This document shows positions 24,426-33,313 of a DNA stretch of 64,000 bases, piece by piece. Positions within the stretch are counted from its first letter, which is position 1, and each line of letters opens with the position of its first letter. The notes under the pieces were generated by a model, which saw only the letters and a list, made by a program, of their open reading frames with translations, was not told the origin of the DNA and ran no database searches. The DNA is from CP2-2F sp034436355 (GTDB taxonomy: Bacteria; Chloroflexota; Anaerolineae; Aggregatilineales; UBA2796), in NCBI GenBank assembly GCA_034436355.1, contig DAOTVQ010000017.1, positions 1 to 64,000 on the forward strand. Reading direction: 5' to 3'. The position numbers were made by a program, and so were the translations under genes.

Positions 24426-25823
24426 ATGGCAAAAGAATACGATCTCGTAGTGCTGGGCGCAGGCCCCGGCGGCTACGTTGCTGCCATTCGTGCTGCCCAA
24501 CTCGGGCTGAAAACAGCCATCATTGAAAAACAGTGGTGGGGTGGCGTTTGCCTGAATGTGGGCTGCATCCCTTCTAAGGCGCTGCTGCACAACGCCGAGT
24601 TGGCGCACATCATCAAACACCGTGCCGCCGAATTCGGCTTCAAGGTGCAAGGCGAGGTCGAACTCGATTACAGCGTTGCCTTCAAGCGCAGCCGCCAGAC
24701 CAGCAACCGCTTGGTGAAGGGCGTGCAGGGCTTGATGAAAAAGAACAAGATTGACACCTACGATGGCTGGGGAACGTTCACGGCGCCCAAAACGCTGCAA
24801 GTGACCCTGAACGACGGCAAAACTGAGACGCTCAACGCCAAAAATGTGATCATCGCCGTTGGCTCTGAGGTACGCACCCTGCCGAACACGCAGATTGGTA
24901 ACCGCGTCCGCACCTACCTAGAGTTCATCATGGATGACAAGCTGCCGCGCAGCGTGATCATCGTGGGTGCAGGCGCCATTGGCACAGAGTTCGCCTATGT
25001 GATGCACAACTACGGCACTGAGGTAACGATGGTGGAATACATGCCCACCATGCTGCCCTTAGAAGATGAAGAAGTCTCCGAAGAACTCAAGAAGCAGTAT
25101 ACGCGCATGGGCGTGAAAGTGCTGACTAACGCCAAAGTGGAGCACATCACCGAAGACGCCGACGCTGCCACAGTCACCCTCAGCGTTGATGGGCAAACGC
25201 AAACGCTGCGCGCCGAGATGGTGCTGCAAGCTGTCGGCTGGAAGCCGCGCACAGGCTACGGATTGGAGGCAACCGGCGTCAAGCTGGACTCACGCGGGTG
25301 GATCGAAGTGGACGACTTCATGCAGACCAGCGTCCCCGGCGTCTATGCCATTGGTGATGCGACGGGCAAATTGCAATTGGCGCACGTTGCCAGCGCGCAG
25401 GGCATCATCGCTGCCGAGAAGATGGCAGGCGCCGAGACCATGCCGCTCAACTACATCATGATGCCGCGTGCCACCTACTGCAATCCGCAAGTTGCCAGCT
25501 TTGGCTACACCGAAAAGCAGGCACGCGAAAAAGGCTATGAGGTGAAAGTTGCCAAATTCCCATGGCAGGCAAACGGTAAGGCGCTTGGCTTAGGCGATTA
25601 TGCAGGCTTTGTCAAGATCATCAGTGATGCGCGCTATGGCGAGATTCTAGGCGCACACCTGATTGGACCCAACGTGACCGAGCTGCTGCCCGAACTGACC
25701 CTTGCCCAGCTTTGGGAATTGACACCTGCCGAGATCGCCCGCAACGTCCACGCGCACCCTACCCTCAGCGAGGCGATTATGGAAGCCGCACACGGCCTTG
25801 AAGGACACATGATCAACCTGTAA
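24426..25823 (+). CDS. lpdA: Dihydrolipoyl dehydrogenase
   Basis: 465 residues. E3 component that reoxidises lipoamide in 2-oxoacid dehydrogenase complexes or glycine cleavage, with FAD and NAD. FAD site VVLGAGPGGYVAAIRAAQLG, redox disulfide CLNVGCIPSK (Cys47 and Cys52 approximately), NAD site VIIVGAGAIGTEFAYV, second FAD motif VPGVYAIGDATG, and C-terminal HAHPTLSEAIMEA with the catalytic His-Glu pair. No lipoyl domain is fused. No E1 or E2 genes are nearby, so it is a stand-alone lpd. A 102-nt gap with possible promoter precedes it. Confidence 0.96.
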   Translation: MAKEYDLVVLGAGPGGYVAAIRAAQLGLKTAIIEKQWWGGVCLNVGCIPSKALLHNAELAHIIKHRAAEFGFKVQGEVELDYSVAFKRSRQTSNRLVKGVQGLMKKNKIDTYDGWGTFTAPKTLQVTLNDGKTETLNAKNVIIAVGSEVRTLPNTQIGNRVRTYLEFIMDDKLPRSVIIVGAGAIGTEFAYVMHNYGTEVTMVEYMPTMLPLEDEEVSEELKKQYTRMGVKVLTNAKVEHITEDADAATVTLSVDGQTQTLRAEMVLQAVGWKPRTGYGLEATGVKLDSRGWIEVDDFMQTSVPGVYAIGDATGKLQLAHVASAQGIIAAEKMAGAETMPLNYIMMPRATYCNPQVASFGYTEKQAREKGYEVKVAKFPWQANGKALGLGDYAGFVKIISDARYGEILGAHLIGPNVTELLPELTLAQLWELTPAEIARNVHAHPTLSEAIMEAAHGLEGHMINL

Positions 25824-25837
25824 GCTGAACACCTTTC

Positions 25838-25873
25838 CGCTTTGCCACAGGCGTCTGTCCCCGTGGCAAAGCG
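25838..25873 (+). terminator. Perfect 11-bp hairpin after lpdA
   Basis: CGCTTTGCCAC (25838-25848) pairs fully with GTGGCAAAGCG (25863-25873), loop 14 nt, starting 15 nt after the lpdA stop. There is no T-run, so it may work with Rho or stabilise the mRNA end. Confidence 0.55.
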
Positions 25874-25899
25874 CCTACCCAAAACAGGACTGCTCACCT

Positions 25900-28848
25900 A
25901 TGCGATTTGATCGGAAAGATTCCCGCGCTTATGCCCTGCTTGGCTCTGCGGTGCGTGCCGCGCCCGACTTGCTGCGCCATGCGCTTGATGCCTGCCAACG
26001 TATGAACATCGCGCCGCAGCTTGCCGAACCGAATGCAACACGCCAAATTGATGACGCCGGCTTGTTCATTGGCATTTATCCCGAACCGCCGACACCGGAA
26101 ACGGCCGCCGAATACAGCCGCGCCGCTGCCCGTAACACACCTTGCCTGATCTTCTTGCGCGAAGGGCTGCCTGAAAGTGAGGCACTGGCAACGCTGCGCG
26201 CCGCCCCTGACGTGATCACCTTCCGTGAGGCTGCCGACCTCCGCGCCGCATTGGTGAACCGCCTTGCAACCCTGCGCGATCTCAAGCTGGAGTCGCTGCA
26301 TTATGTCGGTGCTATCCCAACACCACCCGAAGTCTACATTGCTCATCCCTACACCCTGCTGCCTTCCAGCCAGATGATCGGTCGGCGCACGCAGCTTGAA
26401 GTCCTCTCGGATTGGGTGACCGAGACCAACCACAAGGTGCGCCTGATGAATGTGGTTGCCATTGGTGGGATGGGCAAAAGTGCCATGACGTGGCACTGGT
26501 TTAGCGAGATTGCACCCACACTGAGCGACTTCAGTGGACGCCTGTGGTGGAGTTTCTACGAGAGCGACGCCTACTTTGAAAACTTTGTGATCCGTGCGCT
26601 TGCCTATGTGACAGACTCACCCGAGGAGGAAATCCGTGAGATCAGCGCCGCTGAACGTGAGCGCGAGTTGCTCGACATCCTAGACCGCGAGCCGTTCCTG
26701 ATCACGCTAGACGGCTTAGAGCGCATCCTGATCGCCTATGCGCGTATGGATGCCGCACGCCTAGATGATGACTCTTTGGATGAAGAGACGGCAAACGTTG
26801 TGGCAGGCGCGCTTGGCATTCCCAAAGAGGCGCAAGGCACCATCTTCACGCCTAACCGCCTGCGTAAGACGGCTGATCCGCGTGCTGGTGCCTTCTTGCG
26901 GAAGCTGGCAGGCGTGAACGCCTCGCGCATCCTGATCAGCACGCGCTTGTATCCCGCCGATTTGCAGCACGCCAGCGGCTACCCAATTCTAGGCAGTTTC
27001 GCCATGTTCTTAGGCGGCTTGGAGGATGCAGAGGCGCTTGCCCTGTGGCGCGCCTACGGATGCAGCGGCGAGGACTCCGAACTGCTGCCTATCTTCAACA
27101 CAATCCAGAACTATCCGCTGCTCATCCGTGCGCTTGCCGGTGAGGTGGCTGCGGCTGCCAACGGCGATTTTGCCGCATGGCGGCGTGCCAACAGTGGTTT
27201 TGCGCCGCTGCGCCAAAGCGCGGACTCGGTGCGCGCACACCTGATGAGCTACGCCTTGCGCGGTTTGGATGCAGGCGCACGCCGCACGCTGGAGACAATT
27301 GCCGCCTTCCGTATGCCAACCTTCTACGAATCGCTGGTGCCGCTCTTGATGAAGCCTGCTGAGGCAACCGACGCTGCACCAAAGGCGCAGGGCGGCTTGC
27401 GCGGCGCACTCGGCGGCTTGTTGGGCAAGAAACCACGTGAGACGTTCAGCGGCTTCAGCACGGAGGCAGAACTCGACGCGGCGCTAACCGTTTTAGAAGG
27501 GCGCGGCTTGGTGGGTTGGGATCAGCGCGCCAACCGCTATGACCTGCATCCGATTGTGCGCGGTGTGGCATGGAACGCGCTGGATGCACAGGCGCAGCAG
27601 GGCTTGTACGCTGCCCTGAACGCACACTTCAACGCGATGCCCGCCGTGCGTGTGGAAGACGTGCGAAGTCTGGACGACCTGACGCCTTCTATTGAGCTAT
27701 ACAACACACTGATCGGCATGGGTGAATATGATGAGGCATACGCACTCTACGATGCACGGCTGGGCTTGCCCATGCTGCGCCGTCTGAGCGCTAATTTGCA
27801 ACGCGCCGAACTGCTCGAACAGCTTTTCCCCGAAGGGACGGAGAAAGCACCGCGCCTGACTACCAAGATTGCCCAAGCACGCGCCATTAATGATCTGGCA
27901 CTTGCCTACCAAATGAGTGGGCAGCCTGCCCGCGCTGCACCGCTTTATCTACGCGCTGTGCATATGGCGGAGTATGAGGGTGTGCCGCGCAACGTCGCCA
28001 TCGGGCTGATGAACTTTGCCGAGGCGCTGCGGCAGATTGGCGATTTTTACCCCGCGGCGATATCTGCTAGCCGCGCCCTGCTGATTGCGCGCACCGTTAA
28101 CAACATCGCTGATGAGGCAACTGCGCTCGGCGTTTTAGCGCTCACACGCATGGCATATGGCGCTTATGCAGATGCCGAGCTTGCCCTAAAACGCGCCATA
28201 CGCTTGCAGGCAAGCCAGAACAATCCGCAAGGGCAGAGCGTGATGTATGCCTTCCTTGCCCAACTTGCCGTGTGGCAAGGTGACGCTGAGCGCGCTCACC
28301 AATACGCTGAGCAAGCCTGGGAACTTGCCCAGACGCTTCAGTATGAGGCGGATGTGGTGCGGGCGCGGCGCTTTCAGGGCGAGGCAGCGCTGCTGGCGGG
28401 CAACCTGAGCGCGGCTGAGGCAGCCTTCACCGAGACGCTCGCACGGGCGCGGGCTGCCAGCCTCACTGAACAAGAATTGGCGGCGGTCGTTGGGCTGGCG
28501 GCAGTGCGCCTGCACGAGGACATGCCCGAAACAGCGCGCACCACGCTGGAAGATGTGTGGGAGGCAGCCGAACGCGGTGGCTTCCGCATGGCACAGGCAG
28601 ACGCGTTGAATGTGTTAGCCCATGCGGAACGCGCCATTCAGCGCGATGAGGCTGCCGTGCAGGCAGCACAGGCAGCCGTCCAGATTGCGTGGTGCAACGG
28701 CGAGCCGTATGCCTACGCGCATGGCATGGCACAGGCACGCGCTACACTCAGCGCGCTTGGCGCAGACCTGCCCGAAGGCTTGCCAACCCTTGACTTCAGT
28801 CAGTTTGGCACGCCTATCGAAGTCGAGATTGATCCGCCACAGGCTTAG
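25900..28848 (+). CDS. STAND ATPase with DUF4062-like N-terminus and TPR C-terminus
   Basis: 982 residues. N-terminus (about 1-130): LLRHALDACQRMNIAPQL, DDAGLFIGIYPEPPTPETAAEYSRAAARNTPCLIFLREGLPES, similar to DUF4062, a Rossmann-like domain related to TIR. Then MIGRRTQLEVLSDWV leads to a NACHT/NB-ARC-type ATPase: P-loop AIGGMGKSAMT (about 188), Walker B PFLITLDGLERIL, sensor ASRILISTRLYPADL. A winged-helix part (about 460-560) is followed by TPR repeats to the end (ALALTRMAYGAYADAELALKRA and similar). STAND proteins switch from ADP- to ATP-bound oligomers on ligand sensing by the repeats. Members act in signalling and in phage defence (Avs, bNACHT). No phage-defence genes flank it, so the role is open. 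No good Shine-Dalgarno is seen before ATG 25900. Confidence 0.8.
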   Translation: MRFDRKDSRAYALLGSAVRAAPDLLRHALDACQRMNIAPQLAEPNATRQIDDAGLFIGIYPEPPTPETAAEYSRAAARNTPCLIFLREGLPESEALATLRAAPDVITFREAADLRAALVNRLATLRDLKLESLHYVGAIPTPPEVYIAHPYTLLPSSQMIGRRTQLEVLSDWVTETNHKVRLMNVVAIGGMGKSAMTWHWFSEIAPTLSDFSGRLWWSFYESDAYFENFVIRALAYVTDSPEEEIREISAAERERELLDILDREPFLITLDGLERILIAYARMDAARLDDDSLDEETANVVAGALGIPKEAQGTIFTPNRLRKTADPRAGAFLRKLAGVNASRILISTRLYPADLQHASGYPILGSFAMFLGGLEDAEALALWRAYGCSGEDSELLPIFNTIQNYPLLIRALAGEVAAAANGDFAAWRRANSGFAPLRQSADSVRAHLMSYALRGLDAGARRTLETIAAFRMPTFYESLVPLLMKPAEATDAAPKAQGGLRGALGGLLGKKPRETFSGFSTEAELDAALTVLEGRGLVGWDQRANRYDLHPIVRGVAWNALDAQAQQGLYAALNAHFNAMPAVRVEDVRSLDDLTPSIELYNTLIGMGEYDEAYALYDARLGLPMLRRLSANLQRAELLEQLFPEGTEKAPRLTTKIAQARAINDLALAYQMSGQPARAAPLYLRAVHMAEYEGVPRNVAIGLMNFAEALRQIGDFYPAAISASRALLIARTVNNIADEATALGVLALTRMAYGAYADAELALKRAIRLQASQNNPQGQSVMYAFLAQLAVWQGDAERAHQYAEQAWELAQTLQYEADVVRARRFQGEAALLAGNLSAAEAAFTETLARARAASLTEQELAAVVGLAAVRLHEDMPETARTTLEDVWEAAERGGFRMAQADALNVLAHAERAIQRDEAAVQAAQAAVQIAWCNGEPYAYAHGMAQARATLSALGADLPEGLPTLDFSQFGTPIEVEIDPPQA

Positions 28849-28872
28849 GGTGCTGCCTTTCCTAACTGTCAC

Positions 28873-28901
28873 TTGCATCTATTCGTGAAGTAAAGTATAA
28901 T
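28873..28901 (+). promoter_or_regulatory. Promoter of the tandem solute-binding protein operon
   Basis: TTGCAT (28873-28878) and TATAAT (28896-28901) with a 17-nt spacer. Transcription should start near 28908, inside the 40-bp palindrome. Confidence 0.65.
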
Positions 28902-28902
28902 G

Positions 28903-28942
28903 AAGTTTAGATTGTTCAGAACGTTTTGAACGATCTAAACTT
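28903..28942. promoter_or_regulatory. 40-bp near-perfect palindrome over the transcription start
   Basis: The outer arms AAGTTTAGAT and ATCTAAACTT match perfectly and the centre is AACGTT; of twenty base pairs only two are G-T wobbles (28913/28932 and 28919/28926). It directly follows the -10 box. This is the expected place for a repressor operator; in RNA it would form a 5'-terminal hairpin with a tiny loop. Confidence 0.7.
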
Positions 28943-28978
28943 TGTGCAGCGTTTGTCCTCCAAAGGAGATCAAAGCAT

Positions 28979-30013
28979 ATGAAACACTTGGCGCGCCTCT
29001 TGGCGTTTATCCTCGTTGTGGCGCTCAGCCTGAGCGCCTTTGGCACGCTTACCGCGCAGGAAAACCGCACTGTGCGGCTTGGCTATGTGCCGGTCATGAT
29101 TTATGCGCCGCTCTACATTGCAGCAGAGCGCGGCTACTTTGCCGATGAAAACATCAGCGTGGAGCTAACGCCGCTGCAAGGCGGCTCAGATTCTGTGGTG
29201 CAGCTTGCCGCCGGCAACTTTGATGCTGCCGTTGGCGGTGTGGGCGCTGGCTTGCTGAACGCCGCCAACCTCGGCTTGGAGTTCCGCATTGTGGCGCCAA
29301 TGCACACCGAGCGCCCACCAATTGCCAGCCCGTTGGTGATCGCTGCCCGCCGCGCCGATGAACTCAAGAGCGTTGCCGATTTGAAAGGCAAGACCGTTTC
29401 GATCAACGCGGCAGGCGCCGCTACGGAATATTGGGTTTACCTTGCCCTGACCAAAGCAGGCTTGACCATGCAGGATATTACGCTGACCACTGTTGCCTTC
29501 CGCGATGTGCCAGCCGCCCTTGAAAGCGGCGCGGTGGATGCCGCCATCTTGGGCGAGCCGTTGGTGACGCTTCAGAAGGATCAAGGTGTGGTCAGTGTGC
29601 TTGCCGATGATTTCGTGGAAGGTATCACCGTCACCTACCTCTACATGAGCCTGCCACTGCTCAATGAGCGCCCTGAGGTTGCCGAGGGCTTTGTGCGTGC
29701 CTATCTGCGTGCGCTGCGCGATCTGGATGATGCAGGCTGGCTCAATGCCGAGACTGCCGCCATCATCGAGAAATATACCAACGTGCCTGCCGATGTGGTG
29801 CTGCGCGCCAACCGCCCCTACTACGATCCGAATGGCGTGATCCCAATGGCAGACCTTGAGGAACTTCAGCGCTACTTCCTTGAGCGCGGCGTGCTAGAAT
29901 ATACTGAAGCCATTGATCTAGCGCCGTTTGTAGATACCTCATTGGTGGAGAAGGCAATCGAAACCTTGGGCGAATATACGCCAAAGCCTGCTGCCACACC
30001 TGATAACCAGTGA
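28979..30013 (+). CDS. ABC transporter solute-binding protein, SsuA/NMT1 type (copy 1)
   Basis: 344 residues. A signal peptide (to about residue 27, ending LTAQE) without a lipobox Cys. The mature part has the type II periplasmic-binding-protein pattern of nitrate/sulfonate/taurine/thiamine-precursor binders: VRLGYVPVMIYAPLYIAAERGYFADENISVEL, QLAAGNFDAAVGGVGAGLLNAA, LKGKTVSINAAGAATEYWVYLAL, and ALESGAVDAAILGEPLVTLQ. The ligand is unknown. AAAGGAGATC 9 nt upstream is a strong ribosome binding site. It is about half identical by eye to the next gene. No permease or ATPase follows. Confidence 0.88.
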   Translation: MKHLARLLAFILVVALSLSAFGTLTAQENRTVRLGYVPVMIYAPLYIAAERGYFADENISVELTPLQGGSDSVVQLAAGNFDAAVGGVGAGLLNAANLGLEFRIVAPMHTERPPIASPLVIAARRADELKSVADLKGKTVSINAAGAATEYWVYLALTKAGLTMQDITLTTVAFRDVPAALESGAVDAAILGEPLVTLQKDQGVVSVLADDFVEGITVTYLYMSLPLLNERPEVAEGFVRAYLRALRDLDDAGWLNAETAAIIEKYTNVPADVVLRANRPYYDPNGVIPMADLEELQRYFLERGVLEYTEAIDLAPFVDTSLVEKAIETLGEYTPKPAATPDNQ

Positions 30014-30021
30014 GGGCTGCC

Positions 30022-31041
30022 ATGAAACGCTTGCTTTTGTCAGTTTTTATGGTGGCGCTGCTCGTCTTTGCGATGCAGCCGCCTGCCCATGCCCAAACCG
30101 AGAAGGTGCGGCTGGGTTACCTGCCCGTGATCACCTATGCCACTTTCTTCGTCGGCATTGAGCGTGGCTACTTTGCCGAAGAAGGCATTGAGATTGAGTT
30201 GTTGCCACTACCAAGTGGTGGTGGCGATTCCATTGTGCAGCTGGCTGCCGGCAACCTTGACGTGGCAGCCACCGGCGCCGGCGCCGCCTTATGGAACGCC
30301 ATCGCGCTCGGCTTCGAAGTGAAAATCGTTGCGCCGCTGCACACTGAGCGCCCGCCGTTAGCAACACCGCTGGTTATCGCCGCCAAGCGCGCCGATGAGA
30401 TCAAAAGCGTGGCTGACCTGAAAGGTGGCAAAATCGCCATTAACGGCGTTGGGTCAGCCGTTGAGTATTGGGTCTATGCGGCACTGAAACGCGAAGGAAT
30501 CAGCATGGATGAGGTAACAACCGTTGCCATGCCCTTCCCACAGATGGCAGCCGCGCTGGATGCTAACGCTGTGGATGCAGCGGTCATCACCGAGCCGCTG
30601 GCAACCTTAGGGCGTGATCAGGGCTTGCTCACCTTCTTGGCAGATGATTTCATTGATGGCATCACCGTGACCTATGTGTTCATGGGCGAGTCCATGCTCA
30701 CAGAGCGCCGCGCCGTCGCAGAGGCGTTTATGCGCGCTTATCTGCGTGCTGCACGCGATCTGCAAGGCGACATTGACGAGTCCATCGCTGCCATCATCGA
30801 GAAATATACACAGGTACCTGCGCCCGTCGTGCTGCGGATGAACCGCCAATACTACGATCCAAACGGTGTAATTCCCATCACAGACCTTGACGAAGTGCAG
30901 CGCTACTTCAAAGCACGCGGCTTGTTGGAATACGCCGATCTGCTGGACGTGCCTTCACTGGTGGATGGGACGCTGGTTGAGGCAGCCTTAGCCACCCTTG
31001 GCGAATATGTGCCAGCGCCAGCTGCCACGCCGACTAACTAA
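30022..31041 (+). CDS. ABC transporter solute-binding protein, SsuA/NMT1 type (copy 2)
   Basis: 339 residues from the ATG at 30022 (MKRLLLSVFMVALLVF), preceded by GAGGG; a GTG at 30010 would add four residues. Signal peptide ends near AHAQT. Same architecture as copy 1 (VRLGYLPVITYATFFVGIERGYFAEEGIEIEL, QLAAGNLDVAATGAGAALWNAI, VDAAVITEPLATLGRDQG). The 8-bp gap to the first copy shows they are one transcript and a tandem duplication. Divergence at ligand-cleft segments suggests different ligands or affinities. Confidence 0.88.
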   Translation: MKRLLLSVFMVALLVFAMQPPAHAQTEKVRLGYLPVITYATFFVGIERGYFAEEGIEIELLPLPSGGGDSIVQLAAGNLDVAATGAGAALWNAIALGFEVKIVAPLHTERPPLATPLVIAAKRADEIKSVADLKGGKIAINGVGSAVEYWVYAALKREGISMDEVTTVAMPFPQMAAALDANAVDAAVITEPLATLGRDQGLLTFLADDFIDGITVTYVFMGESMLTERRAVAEAFMRAYLRAARDLQGDIDESIAAIIEKYTQVPAPVVLRMNRQYYDPNGVIPITDLDEVQRYFKARGLLEYADLLDVPSLVDGTLVEAALATLGEYVPAPAATPTN

Positions 31042-31050
31042 GCACATCAC

Positions 31051-31081
31051 CACGCTGCGCGCTGCTGTGCTAGGCAGCGTG
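31051..31081 (+). terminator. Terminator of the solute-binding protein operon
   Basis: CACGCTGC (31051-31058) pairs with GCAGCGTG (31074-31081); TGCTTTTC follows 4 nt later. Confidence 0.6.
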
Positions 31082-31143
31082 CAGTGCTTTTCAACCTTCG
31101 GTTATCCGTCCGTTCTGGCAGCCACCGAAGGCGTTGTTGGTGT

Positions 31144-31782
31144 TCATGATGGGTGATCGCGCAAGAGCGCCTGTGCTTGGGCAACGTCTTCAGGCGTGTT
31201 AAGGTTCAAAAAGGCATGTCCGTGCGGATCATGCTCTGCCAGCACAGCAGGTGCGATAAACACCGCGTTCAGGCGCTCAATAAAGGCAGTGATGCGCCGT
31301 TCGCCGCTCGCCAGCATCTCGCCGAGCAGCTTGTAGCAATCGCGCCGATAAATGGCATGTAACGGCTCTAGGGCGCTGTGGTTGCGTGTGGTCTGTGCCT
31401 CAGTATGGCGTGGCACAAGCACCTCATACGGTGTTGGATAGGCAAGCATTGCCCGCAGCAGGTTCGCATTCAAAAAAGGCATATCCGCGCCGACTACAAG
31501 GCAATACGCGTGCTGTGCTGCCATCAAGCCGCTATACAAGCCGCCTAGCACGCCCGCGTCAGGCAGGCTATCCCGCACAAGGCGCGCAGGCAAGTGCTGC
31601 CATGCCTCAGGATCGTTCAACACGACGATCACCTCAGTGCATAAGGCTGCCAGCACCGCACAGGTATGTTCAAGCAGTGTGGGCGCAGTTTCACCCCATA
31701 GGCGCAGGGTTCGCTTATCCACACCCATGCGGCGGCTGCGCCCACCCGCTAAGATAATGCCAGAGTACAGAACGTCCTGCAT
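31144..31782 (-). CDS. mobA: Molybdenum cofactor guanylyltransferase
   Basis: 212 residues. It attaches GMP to molybdopterin to make the bis-MGD cofactor. The nucleotide-binding start ILAGGRSRRMGVDKRTL, the Asp of VVGADMPFLNANLL, EPLHAIYRRDC and the C-terminal FLNLNTPEDVAQAQ are all MobA hallmarks. Related CTP-using MocA proteins share the fold, but NLNTPED favours MobA. No other molybdenum genes are present in the window. Confidence 0.92.
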   Translation of the reverse strand: MQDVLYSGIILAGGRSRRMGVDKRTLRLWGETAPTLLEHTCAVLAALCTEVIVVLNDPEAWQHLPARLVRDSLPDAGVLGGLYSGLMAAQHAYCLVVGADMPFLNANLLRAMLAYPTPYEVLVPRHTEAQTTRNHSALEPLHAIYRRDCYKLLGEMLASGERRITAFIERLNAVFIAPAVLAEHDPHGHAFLNLNTPEDVAQAQALLRDHPS

Positions 31783-32028
31783 GATCAGCGCTTATCGGTC
31801 AAGGATAGCCAAGCAATTTCTACTCCAAGTGCGCTGTTCGCGCAAGGCAGTGCGCGCTGCCTTTTTCACTCGTTTTGCCAGAAGCGCTTAAATTGTATGC
31901 CCAATTCCCACGCCCTAGTTGCCCACTTTGCCAAGCAGTGCTAGACTTAAAGCGGCTGTGATGCGCTCGGCACGCTTCAACGGTGCGCCGTGCCGAGCAG
32001 AATTGGCGCACGCGCACAGGAGGCACTT

Positions 32029-33177
32029 ATGCGGCAACATGCGTTCCAATACGTGGGATTCGCCGCCTTGTTGGCGTTGCTCTCGCTCACCCTTAGCGGC
32101 TGTTTTCAGCCCATTGGGACTGCGCTGCAACCGACGGCGGTCAGCAATATTTCTAATCCTGTTTTCGTCCCGACTGAGGAGACGGTAGTTGCACTTGCGC
32201 CAACGGAGACAGAAACCGTTGAGCCGCCGCCTGCCACTTCTGAGTTGTTCCCGCCGACGGCAACCTTGCCACAACAACCCACTTTCACGCGGACACCCAG
32301 TGAAACACCCGTCCCAACCGATGTGTTTTTCGTAGCGACCTTCACGCCGTCGCCCACCGAAACACCCACGCCCACGCCAACCTTTACCGATACACCCTCC
32401 GCTACGCCAACGGAGACGCCGACGGAAACACCAACCGAGTTGCCAACGCTCTTTATACCAACTCTAGAGCCTGCCACCCCAACGGAAACGCCCTTTAGCC
32501 TGCCCTTAGTGCTAACGGAAACACCGACGCCAACCCCTTCAGCAACGCTCTTTATCCCAACCGCAGCACCGCCGCCCACCGAAGTGGCACAAGTGTTCCC
32601 AACCAGTGAAATGCAGGCAACCCTAGATGCACAGGCAACCGAGATTATCGGGATCGTGACGGCAACCGCTGAGGCGAACGCCACCGCCACGAGTGCAGCG
32701 CTTGGCACAGGTGTGCCACTGCCCTCAGGCTTTGAGACGCCTGTCGTCCCTGTCACGGCTATTCCGCCCTTCGGCACCCCCATTGCAGGTGCAGGGGATG
32801 GCGCCGGCGGCGTGCTGGATGACCGCTGCTACTATACCGTGGTGCCGGGCGACCGCCTGATCCGTATTGCGCTGCGCTTCGGCACAACGATCCGCGCTTT
32901 GGCGCGCGCTAACGGCATTGTCAATGTGGACTTGCTAAGCATTGGGCAACGGTTGCTCATCCCGAACTGCGCCATTGAGTTTGCGCCGCCGCCGCCAGCC
33001 ATCCCGCCCACTGAAATGCCCGTGGTGGGTGGCTTGCGCGAATACGTTGTGCAGAAGGGCGATAACCTGTTCCGCCTCTCGCTGCGCTTTGGCACGACGG
33101 TTAACCGCCTTGCCGAGATAAACCGCATTCGGAATGTACACCTGATCTACACTGGGCAACGCCTATACATTCCGTGA
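32029..33177 (+). CDS. Lipoprotein with Thr/Pro stalk and two C-terminal LysM domains
   Basis: 382 residues from ATG 32029, preceded by AGGAGG with 5-nt spacing; an earlier GTG at 31990 lacks such a site. Lipobox LSGC at Cys25 after a hydrophobic segment predicts lipid anchoring. A long Thr/Pro/Glu-rich stalk (about 45-230) follows. Two LysM domains end the protein: CYYTVVPGDRLIRIALRFG...GQRLLIPNC and REYVVQKGDNLFRLSLRFG...GQRLYIP. LysM binds N-acetylglucosamine polymers such as peptidoglycan, so the protein probably links membrane and cell wall material. It likely has its own terminator at 33212-33250. Confidence 0.9.
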   Translation: MRQHAFQYVGFAALLALLSLTLSGCFQPIGTALQPTAVSNISNPVFVPTEETVVALAPTETETVEPPPATSELFPPTATLPQQPTFTRTPSETPVPTDVFFVATFTPSPTETPTPTPTFTDTPSATPTETPTETPTELPTLFIPTLEPATPTETPFSLPLVLTETPTPTPSATLFIPTAAPPPTEVAQVFPTSEMQATLDAQATEIIGIVTATAEANATATSAALGTGVPLPSGFETPVVPVTAIPPFGTPIAGAGDGAGGVLDDRCYYTVVPGDRLIRIALRFGTTIRALARANGIVNVDLLSIGQRLLIPNCAIEFAPPPPAIPPTEMPVVGGLREYVVQKGDNLFRLSLRFGTTVNRLAEINRIRNVHLIYTGQRLYIP

Positions 33178-33211
33178 TCAGGTAAGGCGTTCGTGCGCTA
33201 CCTCACAGCAC

Positions 33212-33250
33212 CTGTACACGGCGGCTTGCCTGATGAGCCGCCGTGTACAG
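33212..33250 (+). terminator. Perfect 15-bp hairpin between LysM and Nudix genes
   Basis: CTGTACACGGCGGCT (33212-33226) pairs fully with AGCCGCCGTGTACAG (33236-33250), loop 9 nt; CGCATTTTC follows. It lies 35 nt after the LysM gene. This strong hairpin makes a Nudix start at 33233, inside it, unlikely. Confidence 0.7.
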
Positions 33251-33313
33251 CGCATTTTCAACATCTTGGAAAGACACGCCTACAGCAAGCCTACATGGAG
33301 CCTGAAGAACAGC

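Noticed and set aside
28914..28933. GTTCAGAAC and GAAC elements in the 40-bp palindrome as a LexA box
   Set aside because: The GAAC-N4-GTTC order and spacing are not met; the dyad is longer and has a different centre.
32106..32783. Minus-strand Val/Gly-rich frame over the LysM lipoprotein
   Set aside because: Antisense shadow of the Thr/Pro stalk; the plus-strand gene has a lipobox, LysM domains and a ribosome binding site.
33233..33313. N-terminal extension of the Nudix protein starting at 33233
   Set aside because: The start lies in the loop of a 15-bp perfect hairpin that likely ends the preceding transcript; ATG 33314 gives a normal N-terminus.
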